Part shown: positions 28,012 to 36,744 of the stretch, piece after piece
How positions within the stretch are numbered: the stretch's first letter is position 1
Layout: the number at the start of each line of letters is the position of its first letter
NCBI GenBank assembly: GCA_023823795.1
Contig: CP085710.1
Span: forward strand, 5,021,463-5,085,462
Direction: 5' to 3'
Source: Bacillus sp. F19
GTDB lineage: Bacteria > Bacillota > Bacilli > Bacillales > Bacillaceae
DNA: 64,000 nt
Made by a program: the position numbers and the translations under genes
Notes under the pieces: generated by a model
Told to the model about the DNA's origin: nothing
Databases searched by the model: none
Seen by the model: only the letters and a program-made list of their open reading frames with translations

Positions 28012-28656
28012 TTTACTTCTCCTCCTGAAAACGACATGATTCGTTTGTCTTTTTAAAATATTTCGATAAATTACTTTATTTGTTTTATTGTACTTAGGAA
28101 TTTTCGTATAGTAAATGGGGGGATTTTAATGTAAAACTCATAAAAAATGGGGGATTTTAATGCTAAAATATTGTAAAATTTCATCTTTTTGTTTTTGTAG
28201 TTAGGTTTTTACCTAATTTGAACTTGGGGGAAATCCATTTTGGAGGAATTAATTATTATAATATTTTACCAATTTCATATTTTTGTTTTTAATTTGCTAG
28301 GATTAGATTTGCCTCATGATTAATTCATTTTTTTCTATTATTGTTATTTCCTTTACTTCATGATAGTTTCTTAGTTCCTAATGATAAAATTCCTTCCTAT
28401 GATCTCAAATCCATACTAACGAACCTCATTTACTTACTAATTTTCTTAATACCTACTGCTACCAATAGCATTATCAACAGAAGTGTGCTTTCTTAAATAG
28501 TTTTCTGCTAACTCCCGTTGCATTGTCGTTCCTGTTATCCATTAACCTCTATTTGATAAGAAAGGGTTTTTCTCGCAAAAATATTTTATGGTAAGATGTT
28601 TAGGTCGTGTATCTACTATCTGACACATTTACATTCATCTAAGAAAAGAGGTATTT
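28012..28656. other. long AT-rich divergent intergenic region
   Basis: 645 bases between the protease gene (minus) and an MFS gene (plus). I see no gene. Notable are two near-identical direct repeats with the core TGGGGGATTTTAATG (about 28120-28142 and 28146-28165) and a third G-run TTGGGGGAAATCC near 28224. All are upstream of the protease start and resemble the element upstream of its paralogue. Confidence 0.5.
28120..28168. repeat. tandem G-run direct repeat upstream of the protease
   Basis: AAATGGGGGGATTTTAATG and AAAATGGGGGATTTTAATG occur about 25 bases apart, about 110 bases upstream of the protease start. Possible regulator binding sites or promoter-linked repeats. Confidence 0.5.
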
Positions 28657-29847
28657 ATGCACCCCACAAAATTATCCAAGCGACATTGGTTGCTCATCTT
28701 AACACTTTCTTTATTAACATTTGTTCTCGGGACAAGCGAATTTGTTATTGTCGGAATCTTAACCGATATTTCCTCGAGCCTTCATATGACAAATGCAAAA
28801 GCAGGCACACTCGTTTCTGCGTTTGCAATTACATTTGCCATCGCCACACCACTAGTGATGTCAGCAACAAGTCATTTTCCAAAGCGTAAATGGATGTTGT
28901 TTTTGATAGGATCTTTCATCGTCCTGAATGCTTTGTGTGTAATCTCGACAAGCTACATCATGCTCCTTGCACTTCGGATTATGACAGCGATTGTAACAGG
29001 AGTATTAATCTCTCTAGCCATGATTGTTGCAAGTGAAACCATGCCGATTAAAAAACGCGGACTTGCTATATCATTCGTTTTCGGTGGTTTCACACTTGCA
29101 AATGTCGTTGGAGTGCCAATTGGTATTGTCATCTCCGAATCGTACGGCTGGAATGCCACTTTCATGTTAACTACTTTCCTAGGAGGATTGGCGTTTTTGG
29201 CATCTTTTTTCGTCTTGCCTACTAGACTCAGCCAAATACGCAGTTCGATACGGGATCAGTTTTCTTTAATGACCAATCCAAGAATTTTGATGGCTTTTTT
29301 CATTCCTGCTCTCGGATTTGGCGCAACTTATACCGTCTTTACGTACCTTGTTCCTATCTTGAAGGGAATGGAAGTACCAAATCATTCAATTAGTTTAATC
29401 TTATTTGGTTACGGATTTATCTCGATTTTCAGCAACATCCTCGCCGGTAAAATTGCCAGCCACAATGCAATCGGTCGCCTTCGGTTTGTTTTTCTCGTGC
29501 AGGCAGTTGTTCTGACAAGTTTATTTTGGACTACAAATCATTTTATTTTAGGACTGGCAAACATTGGCTTGATGTCGTTAATGGCCATCCTCTTAACAAC
29601 ATCTACTCAGCTTTATTTAATAGACCTCGCCGGAATTTATCAGCCAAAAGCAACAGGACTCGCTGCTTCACTTATGCCAGTGGCAAGCAACGTAGGTATC
29701 GCTTTTGGTTCTGCATTAGGCGGAATTGTATACCATCAAGGGAATTTAATGAATGTCACATGGGTCGGTGGAGTAGTTGCAGTCTGTGCAAGTCTGCTAA
29801 CTTTCTTTTGTCATCTTTTAGATCAAAAACAAAAGAAATCAGCATAA
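28657..29847 (+). CDS. MFS transporter, DHA1 family (AraJ/PbuE-like)
   Basis: 396 residues with twelve hydrophobic segments. The start of the protein (LILTLSLLTFVLGTSEFVIVGILTDIS) and the SFVFGGFTLANVVGVPIG block are typical of DHA1 efflux proteins of the AraJ/PbuE type. These export sugars, purines or drugs. AGAGGT lies just before ATG 28657. Monocistronic, with its own terminator. Substrate not known. Confidence 0.88.
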   Translation: MHPTKLSKRHWLLILTLSLLTFVLGTSEFVIVGILTDISSSLHMTNAKAGTLVSAFAITFAIATPLVMSATSHFPKRKWMLFLIGSFIVLNALCVISTSYIMLLALRIMTAIVTGVLISLAMIVASETMPIKKRGLAISFVFGGFTLANVVGVPIGIVISESYGWNATFMLTTFLGGLAFLASFFVLPTRLSQIRSSIRDQFSLMTNPRILMAFFIPALGFGATYTVFTYLVPILKGMEVPNHSISLILFGYGFISIFSNILAGKIASHNAIGRLRFVFLVQAVVLTSLFWTTNHFILGLANIGLMSLMAILLTTSTQLYLIDLAGIYQPKATGLAASLMPVASNVGIAFGSALGGIVYHQGNLMNVTWVGGVVAVCASLLTFFCHLLDQKQKKSA

Positions 29848-30167
29848 AAGGGAAGCAACAAACGCTTGGCATGCTTCCTATGGTATCTCCAGAAGAACCA
29901 AAATCTTTCCATGCCATAATTAATGATATTACAGTAATCCCTTTATAAAAAATTGAAAAAAAGAAGTATCAAGGACGTTTAGTTGTTCTTTGATACTTCT
30001 TTAATAAATACTGCTTACTATGATTGGGTTTCGCTTTTATTAACAGTGACTATTCTATACAATTTTAACTAATATTCTTTATTACTTTTCAAAGTTATTC
30101 TTATTTTTATTTAGAATCATCATTATAGTTTTTATTTACATATTTATAATGTAATTATTTACTTCCT
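29848..30167. other. intergenic region after the MFS gene
   Basis: Holds the terminator at 29960-30002 and AT-rich DNA. A stretch at about 30010-30036 weakly resembles the rlmH 3' end on the minus strand. No gene seen. Confidence 0.35.
29960..30002 (+). terminator. rho-independent terminator of the MFS gene
   Basis: AAGAAGTATCAA and TTGATACTTCTT pair around a loop with a few extra GAC/GTT pairs, followed by TTAATAAATA. Confidence 0.75.
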
Positions 30168-30486
30168 AAGAAGTGGGAGTTTAAATTAAACAATCAAATT
30201 TATGCCGGGTTAATCTCTCAAGCAGGAGCTTCTATACAATTTCAAGGAGCTGGAAACTGGATTGCAACTCTTCCAAAATTGCAGCAGCAACAAATTTTCA
30301 GAGAAGACTTTACTATGTCTAGTAGATGGGATGAGGAGTATGGTGATCGCCAAACGGAGATTGTTTTATATGAATAGGACTGAAATTGAATCGGCTTTGG
30401 ATAATTGTTTATTAACGGATGATGAAATGAGCTCAGACTGGTCATTATTTGAAGATACACTCCCACCATTTATAAGTGCAGATTAA
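30168..30486 (+). pseudogene. remnant of CobW/ZigA (YciC)-type GTPase, C-terminal domain
   Basis: The frame reads IYAGLISQAGASIQFQGAGNW, then IATLPKLQQQQIFRED and WDEEYGDRQTEIVL. One base later it continues YMNRTEIESALDNCLLTDDEM and DWSLFEDTLPPF. These are the conserved blocks of the CobW C-terminal domain in zinc-related GTPases (AGLxxQAG, YGDRxxEIVF, ALDxCLLTDEEM, FEDPxP). The N-terminal GTPase domain (about 280 residues) is missing and there is a frameshift near 30370, so this is gene debris. Confidence 0.8.
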
Positions 30487-30678
30487 GTTAATGAGTTCAT
30501 CCAAATGAACAGTAAGTAAAACGCCCTTTAAGTGCATCTTGTGCTTCGGATTAAACATCCACTACACTATTACCGTTTGATTTAGAGGATGTTTGTCCGT
30601 CGCTCTCTTGGAATGTGGATAGGCATGGTGCATTTACTTTAGATAATGAGAGATAAATCTCTTCCTACTCTTTTAAAG

Positions 30679-30704
30679 GCTTCCGAAGATACAATTTCGG
30701 AAGC
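30679..30704 (-). terminator. terminator of the lysR remnant
   Basis: GCTTCCGAA and TTCGGAAGC form a perfect nine-base stem. On the minus strand it is followed by CTTTTAAAAG. Confidence 0.7.
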
Positions 30705-30732
30705 TCTGCGCTTCACTATCAATAGATACTAC

Positions 30733-31092
30733 CTATATTTTCTCTATTTCCACTGACCTAAATGACATGCCGATGAATCGTTCTATAACTCTTTTCATGA
30801 AACCTTCAGCTGCTTTACTCAAATATTTGTCGTTACGGTAGAAGATATCAAGTTCTCTCGTTGGTGCATTTTCAATAGGTATTGATCGAATACCTAGCGA
30901 TTGGAAGTTTTCGATAAGTTGGCTGGGTTGAATAGTAGCACCAATGTCTTTTTGAACGAGTTGAAACAATGATGTAGCCGAGCCGGTTTCCATAACACTA
31001 TTAATCGTTATTCCTTGTCTATCACACCATCTATCGATTAAGTCACGACCGCATTTCCCTTGAGGATACATGACAAGTGGTATATCTACCAA
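30733..31092 (-). pseudogene. LysR-family regulator, C-terminal remnant
   Basis: 119 codons matching the second half of a LysR substrate-binding domain: PLVMYPQGKCGRDLIDRWCDRQGI, METGSATSLFQLVQKDIGATIQPSQLI, REL-DIFYRNDKYLSKAAEGFMKRVIE. The DNA-binding N-terminus and first half of the sensor are absent. At about 31093-31100 the sequence switches to an unrelated frame on the other strand, so a recombination junction is likely. Confidence 0.8.
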
Positions 31093-31101
31093 CTCTGATC
31101 A

Positions 31102-31371
31102 GTTTATTCACAAGTAGAACCTTCAATGGCTTTTCAATTTGGTCTACCCTTATTATTAGTAAGGGAAGAAGATACTGACGCAAATAATGGAATTTGGGCA
31201 GGGGGAATTGCCCCACTCAACCTGTTTATAGTTTGGCATTCTGAAACTCAAACTGTAGATCAATTCTTTAACACTCCTGAATGGAGATCAGCCTTTGCAA
31301 ATTGGTGTGCACAAGTAAGAAATGCTTTTTATTTTCAGACAGAGCCTCAGTTCAAGTACAGATGTGACTGA
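31102..31371 (+). pseudogene. C-terminal remnant of an unidentified protein
   Basis: About 89 codons (SQVEPSMAFQFGLPLLLVREE, GIWAGGIAPLNLF, FFNTPEWRSAFANWCAQVRNAFY) open at the left with no proper start. The ExxMAxxxGLPLLLVRE pattern recalls the end of TIR/SLOG-like nucleotide-binding effector proteins, in which an ageing E-x-x-(M/L)-A helix is followed by a hydrophobic strand. I cannot confirm this. It is fused head to head with the lysR remnant. Confidence 0.45.
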
Positions 31372-31391
31372 TAAACTGGAACTTTAGCAAC

Positions 31392-31439
31392 AAGTCGAAA
31401 ATATACAAGGTTTTGTTCACCTTTATATATTTTCGACTT
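31392..31439. terminator. rho-independent terminator (bidirectional)
   Basis: AAGTCGAAAATATA and TATATTTTCGACTT arms flank a loop; T/A runs on either side. Confidence 0.75.
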
Positions 31440-31580
31440 ATTCATACAAAAATTTTGTTATCAAAAACAAAATGATTTACTTCATAAAAACAGCTTTTAA
31501 TGAAAGTAATTCACCAGTTGAAAGATGTGTCAAGAACAGTGAATCGTTCTTTAAAATTTTCACTAAAAGTAAATTTGTGC

Positions 31581-31604
31581 TTACTTATGATACGGTTCCC
31601 CCCG
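31581..31604 (-). repeat. rlmH 3' end, putative SCC-like attachment site
   Basis: The last codons GGG GAA CCG TAT CAT AAG TAA of rlmH are the reference copy of the repeats at 23432 and 17718. The equivalent position (end of orfX) is the SCC integration site in staphylococci. Confidence 0.6.
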
Positions 31605-32060
31605 ATTAATCCGAAAAGCCCGATAAACCTGCTCCACCAAAATCAATCGCATTAACTGATGAGGAAACGTCATTTTTGAAAAAGAAAGCGTATCATTCGC
31701 CCGCTTCATGACCTCGCTGCTCAACCCCAGTGATCCGCCAATAACAAATGCAACTTTGCTTTTTCCATAGGTAGCAAGGCGATCCAAGTCAGATGCAAGC
31801 TGCTCGGAAGATTTCATTTTTCCTTCAATCGCAAGGGCGATGACGTGGGTGTCTTCCGAGATTTTGGATAAGATCCGTTCGCCTTCCCGCTGTTTTACCT
31901 GCTCCATTTCGGATTCGCTTAGGTTTTCAGGCGCTTTTTCGTCAGGCAGTTCGATGATTTCGATTTTTGCATATGGTGTTAATCGCTTTAAAAACTCATC
32001 GATTCCCTGTTTTAGATATTTCTCTTTTAACTTTCCGATTGTACAAATTGTTATATTCAC
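31581..32060 (-). CDS. rlmH: 23S rRNA (pseudouridine-1915-N3)-methyltransferase RlmH
   Basis: 159-residue SPOUT-class methyltransferase acting on the 70S ribosome; the length equals that of B. subtilis RlmH (YydA) and staphylococcal OrfX. Motifs: SAM-binding knot [31 protein letters not shown], and C-terminus [25 protein letters not shown]. It is the first core gene to the right of the accessory island. Upstream is yyzF with a DnaA-box cluster. Confidence 0.96.
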   Translation of the reverse strand: MNITICTIGKLKEKYLKQGIDEFLKRLTPYAKIEIIELPDEKAPENLSESEMEQVKQREGERILSKISEDTHVIALAIEGKMKSSEQLASDLDRLATYGKSKVAFVIGGSLGLSSEVMKRANDTLSFSKMTFPHQLMRLILVEQVYRAFRINRGEPYHK

Positions 32061-32097
32061 AGGCTATCCCCACTTAAGAACAGATTACCAACAGATG

Positions 32098-32320
32098 TTA
32101 TCCACATTTGTGCACAACTTATCCACATTTAGTGTCCGAATATTAGTTCCCCACTATATATACAGCAGGGTTTGTGCACAATTCACAGGTTGTGGATAAC
32201 TTGTTGATTTCTCTGATTTTTTCGATTTCTGGCGCAATTTCATGCTCGTCTACATACATATCAATGGCTAATTCTATGTGTTCTTCACAGCATTTCATTT
32301 GTTTTCTCCTTTTATCCACA
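32098..32320. promoter_or_regulatory. DnaA-box cluster around yyzF
   Basis: Four perfect DnaA boxes: TTATCCACA at 32098-32106, 32119-32127 and 32312-32320, and TGTGGATAA at 32191-32199. One lies inside the yyzF coding sequence. B. subtilis has a small number of DnaA-box clusters outside oriC that titrate DnaA; one is next to yydA (rlmH). The position agrees. Confidence 0.75.
32143..32298 (-). CDS. yyzF: CxxH/CxxC protein YyzF
   Basis: 51 residues, with AAAGGAG ahead of ATG 32298. It starts MKCCEEHIELAIDMYVDEHE and contains CEEH and CELC, the Cys/His pairs that give this small family (CxxH/CxxC protein) its name; probably binds a metal. It lies between htrA and rlmH, as in other Bacillus genomes. 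A DnaA box lies within codons KLST, upstream and downstream boxes flank it. Confidence 0.85.
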   Translation of the reverse strand: MKCCEEHIELAIDMYVDEHEIAPEIEKIREINKLSTTCELCTNPAVYIVGN

Positions 32321-32328
32321 TGTGAGCC

Positions 32329-32430
32329 TAGAAAAGCGTCCGTTTAGCTCTGACAGACAGATAAGAATCCGGCATGACTTTTCCTAACGGATTTGTTCTG
32401 GCCGAGGAGTTGGGCGATGGAGCTAGACAC
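32329..32430 (+). repeat. intergenic structured repeat, copy 1
   Basis: Begins TAGAAAAGCG and ends GGAGCTAGACAC, with a central hairpin-forming part (AAGAATCCGG ... CGGATTTGTT). The same borders appear at 44798-44875 and, inverted, at 61005-61112; a diverged copy is at 53724-53820. Confidence 0.75.
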
Positions 32431-32465
32431 CAATGCGGAAATTTATATACATTCTTCTCGTACAA

Positions 32466-32494
32466 AGAAAAAACAGGAGCTTTAACCCTCCTGT
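32466..32494 (-). terminator. rho-independent terminator of htrA
   Basis: ACAGGAG and CTCCTGT arms overlapping the htrA stop codon, with TTTTTTC on the minus strand. Confidence 0.8.
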
Positions 32495-33699
32495 TCTTCT
32501 CCAAGCTTCAGCTTAACCGATTGTTCTTTTCCTTCCCGGTAAAAAGTAAGTTTTACACTTTCACCAACAGCTTTTTTATATAACTGTTTTCTAAGGTCGA
32601 TAATATCTTTTACTTCTTGGCCATCGAATTCAGTAATAACATCAAGCTCCTTCAGTCCAGCCTGGCCTGCCGGTGAGACCGGATTTACGCTCATGACCAC
32701 TACACCTGACCGTACTTTTTCCGGAAGCTTCAGTGTTTCTTCCCAATGATAGCTTGATACTTCATTTAAAGAACGCATGCCGATGCCAAGGAACGGGCGT
32801 CTGACTTCTCCGTACGTTTCTAAGTCATCAATAATTGGAACAGCAAGATTGATCGGAATAGCAAGCCCGATGCCTTCTACTGCTGATTGGGCAATCTTCA
32901 TTGAGTTAATGCCAATTAATTTTCCATCGATATTCACGAGCGCTCCGCCGCTGTTTCCAGGGTTGATAGCAGCATCAGTCTGAAGAACTTCTGCATTCCA
33001 GTCAACCTCTCCATCATTATTGGAATCAACGGGAATGGCTCTTTCTGTACCAGAAATGATGCCCTGTGTGACTGAACCTGAAAATTGAAGGCCTAATGGG
33101 TTACCAATGGCAATGACGGGTTCTCCAGGCTTCACATTGTCAGAATTCGCAAATTCCGCGACTTGCTCCACTTGTTTGCTTTCTGTTCGGAGAACGGCCA
33201 GATCCATCAGCTCATCGCTTCCGAGGACTTCAGCAGGTACACGGGTTCCATCACTTAAGCTCAGTTCAACCTGAGTGGCTCCGGCGATGACGTGATAGTT
33301 GGTGACCACGAAAGCATTGCCGCCTTCTTTTTTGTAAATGACACCTGATCCTGTTCCAGCTTCGCCTTTTTCATTCCAGAAACCGGCTTCCTGAATATTA
33401 ACCACGCCAACGACAGCTTTTGAGACTTTGTCGACAGCTTGGGTAACAGCCGTGCTTACATCGACTGAAATGTTTTTGGAAGGTTCGGTTGCGTTCGGAG
33501 TCTGATCCTCAGTTTCCTCTTCGTCATCTCCTAATGCCAGGTCATATGGAAGGATATCCATATTTGCAAGCACAGGAATGGAAAAAATGACAAGAAGACC
33601 TCCCAAAATAGCGCCAAGCAGGCCTGGCAGAAACTTCCCGCCCCGGTTTCCCTTTTGTCTTCGATTATCCTGTTCATAGTCCTGATCGTAATAACCCAT
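32482..33699 (-). CDS. htrA: HtrA-family serine protease (membrane anchored, PDZ)
   Basis: 405 residues from ATG 33699. A charged cytoplasmic start, one transmembrane helix (about residues 25-45, [22 protein letters not shown]), an acidic linker, a trypsin-like domain with His (TNYHVIAG), Asp (LMDLAVLR) and Ser ([11 protein letters not shown]), and one C-terminal PDZ domain ([18 protein letters not shown]). Degrades misfolded proteins at the outer face of the membrane. This is the copy next to the wal operon (YyxA/HtrC in B. subtilis). A longer frame begins upstream but lacks a ribosome binding site. Confidence 0.93.
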   Translation of the reverse strand: MGYYDQDYEQDNRRQKGNRGGKFLPGLLGAILGGLLVIFSIPVLANMDILPYDLALGDDEEETEDQTPNATEPSKNISVDVSTAVTQAVDKVSKAVVGVVNIQEAGFWNEKGEAGTGSGVIYKKEGGNAFVVTNYHVIAGATQVELSLSDGTRVPAEVLGSDELMDLAVLRTESKQVEQVAEFANSDNVKPGEPVIAIGNPLGLQFSGSVTQGIISGTERAIPVDSNNDGEVDWNAEVLQTDAAINPGNSGGALVNIDGKLIGINSMKIAQSAVEGIGLAIPINLAVPIIDDLETYGEVRRPFLGIGMRSLNEVSSYHWEETLKLPEKVRSGVVVMSVNPVSPAGQAGLKELDVITEFDGQEVKDIIDLRKQLYKKAVGESVKLTFYREGKEQSVKLKLGEEQEG

Positions 33700-33803
33700 C
33701 GATTTTCTCACCCATCCTTTCACAAAGCAAACCCTGTATGAATAGTGTGTATTTCTTAGCAATATTATACTCAAGGATATCCAAAAAAATCTATTTTTAT
33801 ATC

Positions 33804-34598
33804 TTAGACCTGAACGAGGGGCGTTGGGTTTTTAGGATCTGTATCGTACAGTTCAAACTGTTCGCCGGACATAAATCCTTTACTTGCAAGAGTCTGCTCC
33901 ACAGACATCCTTGCGAGCTCTTTCATATTGTTGTCTTTGCTTAAATGCGCCAGGTAAATTCTTTTTGTTTTATCTCCGATTACATCGGTCATTGCAAGCG
34001 CAGCATCTTCATTTGAAACATGCCCTACATCGCTTAAAATCCTGCGTTTGACACTCCACGGATAGTGACCCATTCTGAGCATGTCCACATCATGGTTGCT
34101 TTCAAAAACAAAGGTATCCGCATTATCGATGATCCCCTTCATTCTGTCACTCACATACCCTGTATCCGTAATTAGTGCCAGCTTCTTTCCATCATGGTGA
34201 AAGGCATAAAACATAGGCTCTGCTGCATCATGTGATACGCCGAATGATTCTACATCTAGTCCTCCAAATGACTGAACGGTGCCCGTCTGGAAAATAAACT
34301 TTTGATCAGGATGAACGGCTCCAATCTGCCCTTCCATCGCATTCCACGTTTTCTCATTCGCGTAAATCGGCAACTTGTATTTTCTTGCAAGAATCCCTAA
34401 ACCTTTAATATGATCACTGTGTTCGTGGGTAACCAGAATACCGGATAACTGATTGATTTTCTTTCCGATCATCTGAAACAGCACTTCCATTTGTTTTCCG
34501 CTGAATCCCGCATCAACGAGCAATGAATGCTGATCTGTTTCTATATAAGTGGCATTGCCCGTGCTTCCGCTTGCGAGAACACTGAATTGCAAGCTCAT
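33804..34598 (-). CDS. walJ: MBL-fold hydrolase WalJ (YycJ)
   Basis: 264-residue metallo-beta-lactamase-fold protein; zinc motif THEHSDH near residue 56, DAGFSGK strand before it, and GHVSNEDAA / LAHLSKDNN His motifs later. It belongs to the exonuclease-like YycJ group linked to coordinating replication and cell division. Last gene of the wal operon, six bases after walI. Confidence 0.95.
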   Translation of the reverse strand: MSLQFSVLASGSTGNATYIETDQHSLLVDAGFSGKQMEVLFQMIGKKINQLSGILVTHEHSDHIKGLGILARKYKLPIYANEKTWNAMEGQIGAVHPDQKFIFQTGTVQSFGGLDVESFGVSHDAAEPMFYAFHHDGKKLALITDTGYVSDRMKGIIDNADTFVFESNHDVDMLRMGHYPWSVKRRILSDVGHVSNEDAALAMTDVIGDKTKRIYLAHLSKDNNMKELARMSVEQTLASKGFMSGEQFELYDTDPKNPTPLVQV

Positions 34599-34604
34599 CG
34601 TCTC

Positions 34605-35411
34605 TCACTCCAATTTTTCATTAGAACGGATCACTTGTCCTTCTAATGCATTTACATAATAATCTTCTTTCTCATTTACAACGATATGCCATGTCGGCGC
34701 TAAAATCTGTTCTCCTGATAAAGGAAAAGGTGTATAGTAGCCAAATTGCACCTCTGTCACTTTGCTGTTTGGCTTTAAATCATTTTTGTTGTAGAGAGCC
34801 TCCAATGCCTTAATGGCAGGGAGGGTGTCCTGTCTTTCTTCCAAGTCCTCAATATTTTCAAGCATTGTCTGCTCATAGCTGACAATCTGATCCTTATCAT
34901 TTAAATAGAGGGTCAGCATTCCGATGTTTTGATCAGTAGAAAGGTCCTGAAAGACCATTCTATCATTATATGTTTGAATATAGACGATCGTATTTTCGAC
35001 TTTATCTGTCTTCCATAAGACATATTGATCTCCGTACAGAATGTTCTCGCGGACTATCTGATTCAATTTGCTTTGAGTATTTGTCTCAGGCAGTCCAATC
35101 GGCTTTTCAAATTCTGCTTTTAATCCGGTGAAGTTATTTTCAACATTAAGAATCTCCTGATTGGATAATGCCTTCAGTTCTTCCTCTGAGAAAACCTTGC
35201 TTTCGGCTGTGATGTAAGCCCCTTTTTCATTTCCCTTAGGAAGCTCGCCGTAGGTAATTCCCTCAGCTGCAAGCTGTTCTTCAACCGTTGCTTTTTGAAT
35301 GACGTCATATCTGCTGTTTGTAATGATAATATTAAAATATTGAATCGCTAAAAATGTATTCAGAACGAGAAATGCCAGTATAAAAATGGATTTCGTCTTA
35401 CTCCAATCCAT
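34605..35411 (-). CDS. walI: WalI (YycI), WalK regulator
   Basis: 268 residues from ATG 35411 (GAGGTAAAAGTG upstream). One N-terminal transmembrane helix (KSIFILAFLVLNTFLAIQYF), the rest extracellular. With WalH it forms a membrane complex restraining the WalK kinase. The YycI family end GQVIRSNEKLE is present. Its start overlaps the end of walH. Confidence 0.94.
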   Translation of the reverse strand: MDWSKTKSIFILAFLVLNTFLAIQYFNIIITNSRYDVIQKATVEEQLAAEGITYGELPKGNEKGAYITAESKVFSEEELKALSNQEILNVENNFTGLKAEFEKPIGLPETNTQSKLNQIVRENILYGDQYVLWKTDKVENTIVYIQTYNDRMVFQDLSTDQNIGMLTLYLNDKDQIVSYEQTMLENIEDLEERQDTLPAIKALEALYNKNDLKPNSKVTEVQFGYYTPFPLSGEQILAPTWHIVVNEKEDYYVNALEGQVIRSNEKLE

Positions 35412-36744
35412 CACTTTTACCTCCAAGCGTTTCATTTCCTGTCTGCAGCTTTATAAATTGGCCGCTCACCGTTTCTGCGTACCAGTACGGCTTAAGTTCA
35501 ACAATTCTCGGCTCTGCTGTTGCAGACATTTCATAAGCAGGAAATACCCTCTTCACATTTTCTTTTTCAATGGTCTTTGTCTGCTCAAGCAGAGTCAGGA
35601 TTTCTTTGCTGTTTGGCATTTTTACTGCATTCCGAACAAATCCTGTATCCAAACTGTATAGAGGGCGCAAATATGTTGCAATTTCGTTATTGCCCCAGCG
35701 CATGGAAATTTCAGTCGGTCCAAACGTATTGGTGTTATTTTCAAACACGGGAATAAAGTCTACCATTAGACGAAATGAGACAAGCTGGCTGTCAGGATCC
35801 ATGTTGTAAAACTGATACTCATCTGTCCAGCCGCCATGATCGTTTAAGAACTCAATGCTTTGTTTCATAGCTTTGCCCCGTTCAATAAACATGCTCGGAT
35901 CAATGGTCGGATTGACAAACCTTAATCTCTCCTGGCTTGGATAAACGGTCAGTAAGCTTGTTCCGTCTGTATAGACGTTCTGAGTAGGCTTCATTTCTCT
36001 TCTGACATAGCTTGGATTCGTAAAGAGCGCCTGTTTGAAATCCTCACCGTTAATGGATTCAATGATATACTTCCTCTGATCCAATTCAATTTTGCCCTCT
36101 GGAAGAAGCAAGTTCTTATCATCTAAGAGATCTATTGAAACATAAGGGTCCAAGTTTTCCTTTTTTTCAATGATGGATGCAATGAAGTTTCTTGCATTTT
36201 CGTTGCTGATCGATGCTTCATATACCAGTCTTTGCTCTACAGAAACGAAAATGATTTTTTGCGGCTGATTTGCTTTTCCCTGCGGCAGAACAATCCGGTC
36301 AAAAGAAGAGTAGATTGTTTTTTGCGATTTATATTGAAAGATAGATTGAAAGATTTCAAATGGAATTTTGTCACTGAAAACAAATTCTATTTTTTTTGTT
36401 TCACTTTTTCCATTCAGCCACTCATCAAGCTGATCAGAGGTATATCGGCCTGAGACATTTTTCACTTCGCTGATATTCCAGTTTCTCAGCTGATTCCATA
36501 CAAAATCAATATTCTCAGCTTTAAACGTCCCATAATGCTCCGCATTTTGATGGACAAACATCTGATAGGGACGGATCACATTGGCCGGCTCTTTTTTCTC
36601 TTGGCTGATAGGTTCATTTTCTAAATACTGGCTGTTTTGTATAAAGTCATAGTTAGGCTTAAAGGTCCACAGGTTATACGTAAAAAACACACTGGAGCAG
36701 ACCAGCAGCACTAATATAACTGTTTTTGCTTGTTCACGATTCAT
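35398..36744 (-). CDS. walH: WalH (YycH), WalK regulator
   Basis: 448 residues from ATG 36744, which overlaps the walK stop. A single N-terminal membrane helix (VILVLLVCSSVFFTYNLW), then a three-domain extracellular part. In Bacillus and Staphylococcus YycH and YycI bind WalK transmembrane helices and tune its activity. A longer open frame upstream lies inside walK and is not used. Confidence 0.94.
   Translation of the reverse strand: MNREQAKTVILVLLVCSSVFFTYNLWTFKPNYDFIQNSQYLENEPISQEKKEPANVIRPYQMFVHQNAEHYGTFKAENIDFVWNQLRNWNISEVKNVSGRYTSDQLDEWLNGKSETKKIEFVFSDKIPFEIFQSIFQYKSQKTIYSSFDRIVLPQGKANQPQKIIFVSVEQRLVYEASISNENARNFIASIIEKKENLDPYVSIDLLDDKNLLLPEGKIELDQRKYIIESINGEDFKQALFTNPSYVRREMKPTQNVYTDGTSLLTVYPSQERLRFVNPTIDPSMFIERGKAMKQSIEFLNDHGGWTDEYQFYNMDPDSQLVSFRLMVDFIPVFENNTNTFGPTEISMRWGNNEIATYLRPLYSLDTGFVRNAVKMPNSKEILTLLEQTKTIEKENVKRVFPAYEMSATAEPRIVELKPYWYAETVSGQFIKLQTGNETLGGKSDGLE

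Noticed and set aside
30010-30036. Possible fourth rlmH-end-like repeat (TATGATTGGGTTTCGC on plus)
   Set aside because: Only about 15 of 24 bases agree and a gap is needed; too weak in AT-rich DNA to list as an att site.
17718-31604. ccr recombinase genes in the island
   Set aside because: Looked for serine-recombinase motifs in all the larger proteins of the island; none present.
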